Shown here piece after piece: positions 59,471-64,000 of a stretch of 64,000 nucleotides of DNA. Positions within the stretch are counted from its first letter, which is position 1. Each line of letters opens with the position of its first letter. This DNA comes from Lentzea sp. NEAU-D7 (lineage in GTDB: Bacteria; Actinomycetota; Actinomycetes; Mycobacteriales; Pseudonocardiaceae): contig NZ_JAPJDL010000011.1 in NCBI RefSeq assembly GCF_026242055.1, positions 62,001 through 126,000 on the forward strand, written 5' to 3'. Below the pieces are notes generated by a model, which saw only the letters and a list, made by a program, of their open reading frames with translations, ran no database searches and was not told the DNA's origin. The position numbers and the translations under genes are program-made.

Positions 59471-59640
59471 CACACGGCCGCGCCACCTACTACTGCCGCC
59501 GTGCCACCCGCCGCCGCGCCGCCCACACGGCCGTGCCATCCACACGGCCGCGCCACCTACTACTGCCGCCGTGCCACCCGCCGCCGCGCCGCCCACACGG
59601 CCGTGCCATCCACACGGCCGCGCCACCCACTACTGCTGCC
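59471..59640. repeat. 70-bp tandem repeat, two exact copies plus a partial third
   Basis: The unit beginning CACACGGCCGCGCCACCTAC at 59471 repeats exactly at 59541, and a diverging third copy begins at 59611. Each unit contains two CACACGGCCG boxes. Seventy is not a multiple of three, so no frame repeats. The spacers are not constant-length as in CRISPR. Confidence 0.85.
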
Positions 59641-59668
59641 ACGCCACGCCACCGCCGTACCGCCACGC

Positions 59669-59724
59669 CACGGCCGCCTCGCCACGGCCGCCTCGCCACG
59701 GCCGCCTCGCCACGGCCGCCTCGC
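59669..59724. repeat. 14-bp tandem repeat, four exact copies
   Basis: CACGGCCGCCTCGC is repeated head to tail at 59669, 59683, 59697 and 59711. Exact copies imply recent slippage. The 848-bp stretch 59060-59907 holds these arrays and no supported gene; long open frames on either strand are by-products of the repeats. Confidence 0.9.
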
Positions 59725-59907
59725 CGGGCGCGACCCACGTCACTCCACCCGGCGTGACGGTCCCCACCAGAACCCCACCCGCAGCCCGCCGACCGGCGCA
59801 CCCGCCCGGCCCCCGCGAACATGGGTGTTGCCACGGATGGACACGTGGTGCCCCCACCCGTCAGCCTCGCAGGCGTGGCGGGAAGTGATCACGGAGAGGC
59901 GGCGCGC

Positions 59908-60858
59908 GTGTCGTTGTTCGGGCGGATCTTCCTGCTCAACGCCCTGGTCCTGCTGATCGCGGCCGCGTTGCTGGTGTTCGGGCCCGCGACCGTGTCGACG
60001 CCGGCGCCGTTGCGCGAGGTGCTGGTGCTGGGGGCCGGGCTGGTGGTGATGCTGATCGCGAACGCCGTGCTGATCCGGGTGGGGCTGGCGCCGCTCGGGC
60101 GGCTCACGCGGGCGATGACCACGATCGACCTGCTCAAGCCCGGGCCTCGGTTGCGGGCGGCGGGGCACGGGGAGATCGCTGAGCTGATCACCACGTTCAA
60201 CAGCATGATCGACCGGCTGGAGACCGAGCGCGGGTACAGCTCGGCCATCGCGCTGTCGGCGCAGGAGTCCGAGCGGCGGCGGGTGGCGCAGGAGCTGCAC
60301 GACGAGGTGGGGCAGTCGCTGACGGCGGTGTTGCTGAGTCTCAAGCGGGTGGCGGACCAGTCGCCGCAGGAGACGCGCGAGGAACTGCTCCAGGTGCAGG
60401 AGACCACGCGCAGCACGCTCGACGAGATCCGCCGCATCGCGCGGCGGCTCCGGCCTGGTGTGCTGGAGGAGCTGGGACTGGTCAGCGCGCTCAAGGCGCT
60501 CACGCGGGAGATCGGTGACCCGGCCGGCCTCACGATCAAGCGGTCGTTCGACAAGAACCTGCCCGCGCTCGACGCCGAGACCGAACTGGTCGTCTACCGC
60601 GTCGCGCAGGAAGGGCTCACCAACACCGTCCGGCACGCGCGGGCCGACCAGATCGAGCTCGCCCTGACGGCCCGTCCGTCCGAAGTGGAGCTGCTGCTGC
60701 GCGACAACGGGCGGGGGATCGGCGACGGCCAGGAAGGGGCGGGCATCCGCGGCATGCGGGAACGGGCGCTGCTGGTCGGCGCCGACCTGACCGTCGGGCC
60801 GGCGCTGCCGGGCACCGAGGTCAGGCTGGTGGTCAAGGCCAAGGGGGAGGGCGGATGA
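59908..60858 (+). CDS. sensor histidine kinase, NarL-partner type (HisKA_3)
   Basis: From GTG 59908 (GGAGAGG upstream) the 316-aa kinase has two TM helices (about 7-26 and 38-57) with almost no periplasmic loop, a HAMP-like linker (58-110), a HisKA_3 dimer domain with phospho-acceptor H131 (RRRVAQELHDEVGQSLTAVL) and a HATPase_c domain with DNGRGI. The lack of an external sensor domain suggests it senses membrane or internal signals. An upstream in-frame ATG (59821) would start inside repeat-flanking DNA. It overlaps the response regulator gene (ATGA). Confidence 0.9.
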   Translation: MSLFGRIFLLNALVLLIAAALLVFGPATVSTPAPLREVLVLGAGLVVMLIANAVLIRVGLAPLGRLTRAMTTIDLLKPGPRLRAAGHGEIAELITTFNSMIDRLETERGYSSAIALSAQESERRRVAQELHDEVGQSLTAVLLSLKRVADQSPQETREELLQVQETTRSTLDEIRRIARRLRPGVLEELGLVSALKALTREIGDPAGLTIKRSFDKNLPALDAETELVVYRVAQEGLTNTVRHARADQIELALTARPSEVELLLRDNGRGIGDGQEGAGIRGMRERALLVGADLTVGPALPGTEVRLVVKAKGEGG

Positions 60859-61502
60859 CCGTGCGCATCCTGCTCGCGGACGACCACGCGCTGGTCCGCC
60901 GCGGCGTCCGGATGATCCTGGACAACGAACCCGACCTGGAGGTCGTCGGTGAGGCGGGCGACGGTGCCGAGGCGATCAGCATGGCGCGCAGGGAGAAGCC
61001 GGACCTGGCGATCCTCGACATCGCCATGCCGCGGCTGACCGGGCTGCAGGCCGCGCGCGAGCTCTCGCGCCTCCTGCCGGACCTGCGGATCCTGATGCTG
61101 ACGATGTACGACAACGAGCAGTACTTCTTCGAGGCGCTCAAGGCGGGCGCCTCCGGGTACGTGCTGAAGTCCGTCGCCGACCGCGACCTGGTGGAGGCCT
61201 GCCGCTCGGCCATGCGCGGCGAGCCGTTCCTCTACCCCGGCGCGGTGAACTCGCTGATCCGCAACTACCTCGACCGCGCGGGGGAGGGCGGTGGCCTCCC
61301 GGCCAAGGCGATCACCGATCGCGAGGAGGAGATCCTCAAGCTGGTCGCGGAGGGCCATTCCTCCAAGGAGATCGCGGACATGCTCGTGATCAGCGTCAAG
61401 ACCGTCGAGCGGCACCGGGCCAACCTGCTGCAGAAACTCGGGCTCAGGGACCGCCTCGAACTCACCCGGTACGCGATCCGCGCCGGGCTCGTTGAACCCT
61501 AG
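60855..61502 (+). CDS. NarL/FixJ family response regulator
   Basis: A 215-aa regulator with a receiver domain (1-120; acidic pair near D9-D10, phospho-acceptor D55 in LAILDIAMP, K105 in GYVLKS) and a LuxR-type HTH (about 150-210; TDREEEILKLVAEGHSSKEI, SVKTVERHRANLLQKL). It is coupled to the kinase gene by ATGA. The immediately following antiporter genes suggest that it regulates ion homeostasis. Confidence 0.93.
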   Translation: MTVRILLADDHALVRRGVRMILDNEPDLEVVGEAGDGAEAISMARREKPDLAILDIAMPRLTGLQAARELSRLLPDLRILMLTMYDNEQYFFEALKAGASGYVLKSVADRDLVEACRSAMRGEPFLYPGAVNSLIRNYLDRAGEGGGLPAKAITDREEEILKLVAEGHSSKEIADMLVISVKTVERHRANLLQKLGLRDRLELTRYAIRAGLVEP

Positions 61503-61510
61503 GAACTCGA

Positions 61511-61984
61511 GTGAACGTCGAAGTGACGCCCCTGCCCGGCATAGGGGTCAGGCAGGACTTCTCCCTCCGCTCCGGCCGCCGGATCGGCGTGATCTCCTAC
61601 CGCGACGGCAAGTTCGAGCTCATCATGTCCAAACAGGACGATCCCGACACGACCGTCGCGTCGATCCCGCTCGCGCCGGAGGAGGCGGGCACGCTCGCCG
61701 GGCTGCTCGGGGCGCCGCAGCTCGTCTCGAAGCTTGCCAGGCAGCACGCCGACATCACCGGGATCACGACCCGCCAGCTGCCGGTCACGGCGTTCTCCAG
61801 CCGCACGCTCGGCGACACGGCGCTGCGCACCCGCACCGGCGCCTCCGTCGTCGCGGTCGTGCGCGCGGGCAACGCGCATCCGTCGCCCGGCCCCGAGTTC
61901 CTGTTCGAGAACGGCGACCTCGCGGTCGTCGTCGGCACCTCGGACGGTCTCGACGCCGCCGCGGACATCCTGACGGGCGGCTGA
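61511..61984 (+). CDS. KhtT-like regulatory subunit with TrkA-C (RCK_C) domain
   Basis: A 157-aa soluble protein from GTG 61511. The N-terminal part (about 1-65; VEVTPLPGIGVRQDFSLRSG RRIGVISYRDG) and the C-terminal TrkA-C domain (about 75-157; LGDTALRTRTGASVVAVVRA then GPEFLFENGDLAVVVGT) match KhtT-type proteins that gate CPA2 K+/H+ antiporters in response to nucleotide or pH. TAGGAA lies upstream. It is 4 bp before the antiporter gene. Confidence 0.87.
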   Translation: MNVEVTPLPGIGVRQDFSLRSGRRIGVISYRDGKFELIMSKQDDPDTTVASIPLAPEEAGTLAGLLGAPQLVSKLARQHADITGITTRQLPVTAFSSRTLGDTALRTRTGASVVAVVRAGNAHPSPGPEFLFENGDLAVVVGTSDGLDAAADILTGG

Positions 61985-61988
61985 GCCG

Positions 61989-63164
61989 GTGCACGACACC
62001 ACGATCGCCCTGATCCAGCTGGGTGCGGTCTTCTTCGGACTGGGCCTGCTCGGCCGCCTCGCCTGGAGATTCGGCATCTCGCCGATCCCGCTCTACCTCG
62101 TCGGCGGTCTCGCGTTCGGCTCGGGTGGACTCGTCCCGTTGCACGGCATCGAGGAGTTCGCCCACCTCGCCAGCGAGATCGGCGTGGTGCTGCTGCTCCT
62201 GCTGCTGGGCCTCGAGTACTCGGCGTCCGAACTCACCACCGGCCTGAAGAAGTCGTGGATGGCCGGTGTCCTCGACATCGTGCTCAACGCGGCACCCGGC
62301 GCGATCGTCGCGCTGATGCTCGGCTGGGGCCCGGTCGGCGCGCTGGCGATGGCGGGCGTCACCTACATCTCGTCGTCCGGCATCATCGCGAAGGTCCTCG
62401 GCGACCTCGGCCGCCTGGGCAACCGCGAGACTCCGGTGATCCTCTCGGTGCTGGTGTTCGAGGACCTGGCGATGGCCGTCTACCTGCCGGTGCTCACGGC
62501 CGTGCTCGCGGGCGTCAGCTTCGTCGGCGGGCTCACGTCGGTCGGCATCTCGCTGCTCGCGATCACCGTCGTCCTGGTCGTGGCGCTGAAGTACGGCCGG
62601 TTCATCTCGGCCGTGGTGGACAGCCCCGACCACGAGGTGTTCCTGCTCAAACTGCTCGGGTCGGCGCTGCTGGTCGCCGGCATCGCCTCGGAGCTGCAGG
62701 TGTCCGCCGCCGTCGGAGCGTTCCTGCTCGGCATCGCGATCTCCGGCTCCACCGCCGAGAACGCCACGCGGCTGCTCGAACCGTTGCGGGACCTGTTCGC
62801 CGCGATGTTCTTCGTCGTGTTCGGACTGAACACCGATCCGCGCACGATCCCGCCCGTGCTCGGCATGGCGGTGCTGCTGGCCGTGATCACCACCGCGACG
62901 AAGGTGGCGACGGGCTGGTGGGCGGCACGGCGCCAGGGCATCGGGACGATGGGCCGCGCCCGCACCGGTGCCGCGCTGGTCGCGCGAGGGGAGTTCTCCA
63001 TCGTCATCGCCGGTCTGGCCGTCGCCTCCGGCCACGTGAACGATCAGCTGGCCGCGCTCGCCACCGCGTACGTGCTGCTGATGGCGATCATCGGCCCCAT
63101 CGCGGCGCGCTACGTGGAACCGGTCGGCGAGTTCTTCCTCCGCAGGCGGGCAGCGGCTCGGTGA
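61989..63164 (+). CDS. CPA2 family cation:proton antiporter (KhtU/KefB-like)
   Basis: A 391-aa membrane protein with about 12-13 TM helices and CPA2 features: GLEYSASEL near TM3, TYISSSGIIAKVLGDLGRLGN, LVFEDLAMAVYLPVLTAV (ED in the transport core), and VARGEFSIVIAG. Shorter than KefB/C because the TrkA domains are on the separate KhtT-like subunit encoded just upstream. It probably exports K+ or another cation in exchange for H+. GTG 61989 is the start. Confidence 0.92.
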   Translation: MHDTTIALIQLGAVFFGLGLLGRLAWRFGISPIPLYLVGGLAFGSGGLVPLHGIEEFAHLASEIGVVLLLLLLGLEYSASELTTGLKKSWMAGVLDIVLNAAPGAIVALMLGWGPVGALAMAGVTYISSSGIIAKVLGDLGRLGNRETPVILSVLVFEDLAMAVYLPVLTAVLAGVSFVGGLTSVGISLLAITVVLVVALKYGRFISAVVDSPDHEVFLLKLLGSALLVAGIASELQVSAAVGAFLLGIAISGSTAENATRLLEPLRDLFAAMFFVVFGLNTDPRTIPPVLGMAVLLAVITTATKVATGWWAARRQGIGTMGRARTGAALVARGEFSIVIAGLAVASGHVNDQLAALATAYVLLMAIIGPIAARYVEPVGEFFLRRRAAAR

Positions 63165-63463
63165 GGTGGCCGGCACTCCTGCTGGCCCTGCTGCTGGCGT
63201 TCGTCGGCACGAGCACCCGCGACACGGCCTCGGACCGGCCGGGATCAGGGCTGAACGCTCCGGTCTCGGCCGTGCACGTGCAGACGACGGCGTCTCCGGA
63301 CGCCTGCTGGGCGCTGCCCGGCCCCGCGTCCGGCCCACGCCCGCCGCAGGGCCCGGCGGCGGTCGTCGTGGCCGCCGCCCAGCACGTCGAGGGAACGACC
63401 TCAGGTCACCGGTCGAGCCGGGCACCGCCGCACGCGGCCGCTCCCGGCTCCACCCACCCCTGA
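63161..63463 (+). CDS. small exported or membrane-tethered protein (100 aa)
   Basis: GTG 63161 overlaps the antiporter stop (GTGA). The product starts MRWPALLLALLLAFVGTSTR, a signal peptide or anchor, followed by a Pro/Ala/His-rich segment with one Cys (SPDACWALPG). No family was recognised. Translational coupling to the antiporter supports expression; the low-complexity tail argues for a non-enzymatic role. Confidence 0.55.
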   Translation: MRWPALLLALLLAFVGTSTRDTASDRPGSGLNAPVSAVHVQTTASPDACWALPGPASGPRPPQGPAAVVVAAAQHVEGTTSGHRSSRAPPHAAAPGSTHP

Positions 63464-63477
63464 CCTGAGGACCTCCC

Positions 63478-63642
63478 ATGTCGTACGTCGTTCTGCTGTT
63501 GTTCGTCGCGTCCGTGCTCGCCGGTGTCGGTGCGCTGGGCGCGATGGTGTTCAAGAAGGAGCCGTTCTACGGCGTCGTCGGACTCGTGACCATCTGCGTC
63601 CCGAGTTCGCTTCTGGCCTTCCTCTACCTGGCCGTGGCCTGA
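63478..63642 (+). CDS. small membrane protein (54 aa)
   Basis: ATG 63478 with GAGGA upstream; 54 residues with two hydrophobic helices (YVVLLLFVASVLAGVGALG and VVGLVTICVPSSLLAFLYLA) joined by a short KKEP loop. It follows the antiporter operon by 15 bp and may be an accessory membrane peptide. Its 3' end overlaps the convergent carboxyltransferase gene by 19 bp. Confidence 0.6.
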   Translation: MSYVVLLLFVASVLAGVGALGAMVFKKEPFYGVVGLVTICVPSSLLAFLYLAVA

Positions 63643-64000
63643 TCGGCGGACTGGTCGGGCTGGGCGATCCCCCGCGCCACGCCCAGCTCGACCAGGTCCT
63701 GCGGCCGCAACCGCAACTCCTCCGCCGTCTGCCGCGCCCGCGCCGGGTCCCGCTTCAGGATCGCGTTCGCCAGCTCGGGCGAGATCACCGCGAAGTAGCA
63801 GTCCGGCGTCACCCACATCCGGTCCGGCGCGGCGAACGCCAGCGCGCCACCGGATCCGCCCTCTCCGATCACCAGCGTCGTCACCGGCACCCGCGCCGCC
63901 GCGACCGCGGTGAACATGTCCGCGATCGCGGCGCCCACCCCGGCCTTCTCGGCCACCTCGTCGTTGGCGGCACCCGGTGTGTCCACGAGCGTCAGCACCG
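63624..64000 (-). CDS. acetyl/acyl-CoA carboxylase carboxyltransferase subunit (5' end outside window)
   Basis: The C-terminal 125 residues of a carboxyltransferase. VDTPGAANDEVAEKAGVGAA followed by IGEGGSGGALAFAAPDRMWV and YFAVISPELANAILKRD is the crotonase-fold acyl-CoA/biotin site of the AccA-type subunit. The next residues (EELRLRPQDLVELGVARGI) fit the family C-terminus. The frame stays open to the window edge, so the start lies beyond it. It would transfer CO2 from carboxybiotin to acetyl- or another acyl-CoA. Confidence 0.88.
   Translation of the reverse strand, partial: VLTLVDTPGAANDEVAEKAGVGAAIADMFTAVAAARVPVTTLVIGEGGSGGALAFAAPDRMWVTPDCYFAVISPELANAILKRDPARARQTAEELRLRPQDLVELGVARGIAQPDQSADQATAR

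Noticed and set aside
59471-59724. CRISPR array
   Set aside because: The repeats are directly tandem with no unique spacers, contain no typical repeat palindrome, and no cas gene is near.
59821-59907. N-terminal extension of the histidine kinase from the ATG at 59821
   Set aside because: The added 29 residues are low complexity next to the repeat island; the GTG at 59908 has GGAGAGG upstream and begins directly with the first membrane helix.
1-64000. tRNA, rRNA, riboswitch or complete insertion sequence
   Set aside because: I looked for cloverleaf-like strings, long AT-rich RNA leaders and flanking inverted repeats with a full transposase and saw none; a covariance-model search would be needed to exclude small RNAs.

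Overview
The window is very GC-rich DNA with many GTG/TTG starts, G/C-ending codons, dense packing and frequent 4-bp ATGA/GTGA overlaps. This points to a filamentous actinomycete; gene content (paired GH30s, ABC-F genes, an OSBS/NSAR racemase with Amycolatopsis-like active-site spacing) fits the Pseudonocardiaceae (Lentzea/Saccharothrix/Amycolatopsis-like), but genus is inference only. No tRNA, rRNA, CRISPR array or complete IS element was seen.

Layout. 1-0.5 kb: end of an unrecognised gene plus a tiny acidic ORF. 0.5-5.4 kb: two secreted GH30 glycanases (one with a ricin-type CBM13, one with an F5/8-type CBM32 domain) divergent from a LacI repressor. 5.4-12 kb: exporter, UspA and regulator block (DHA2 MFS/UspA with TetR, SDR with LysR, HIT protein flanked by gene debris, orphan PucR). 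12.2-22.1 kb: a catabolic block (SnoaL-like, RraA-type aldolase, aminotransferase, TetR, DUF3500, gamma-glutamyltransferase-like, DUF1275, MFS, flavin monooxygenase), mostly translationally coupled and sharing an AT-rich upstream motif. 22.2-25.6 kb: LysR/MFS pair, DUF2188, then small-gene and transposase debris.

25.7-40.7 kb (minus) is the highlight: one operon of eleven overlapping genes encoding two PBP/beta-lactamase-fold hydrolases, a lipoprotein peptide-binding protein, a Dpp-type importer (DppC and DppD fused; a repetitive ORF inserted between DppB and DppC), a DppF ATPase, an M19 dipeptidase, an S9 peptidase fused to a third PBP-fold hydrolase, an M20 deacylase, a GNAT acyltransferase and an N-acylamino-acid racemase. 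The last three are the known D-to-L amino acid conversion set, and all hydrolases lack signal peptides, so the locus reads as uptake and complete salvage of D-residue-containing peptides.

40.9-44.3 kb: MacB/FtsX-type exporter with a coupled micro-ORF, closed by a strong bidirectional terminator. 44.3-49.4 kb: secreted C39-like protein, P450, methyltransferase, DUF899 and a Cys-rich unknown. 49.4-52.8 kb: two overlapping ABC-F genes (antibiotic-resistance type) behind a possible uORF/hairpin attenuator. 52.9-58.9 kb: patatin, amidase, lipoprotein epoxide-hydrolase-like enzyme with an XRE-cupin regulator, MFS with an HxlR regulator. 59.1-59.8 kb: minisatellite island. 59.9-63.6 kb: NarL-type two-component system coupled to a KhtT/KhtU-like K+/H+ antiporter and two small membrane/exported proteins. 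The window ends inside an acyl-CoA carboxylase carboxyltransferase gene.
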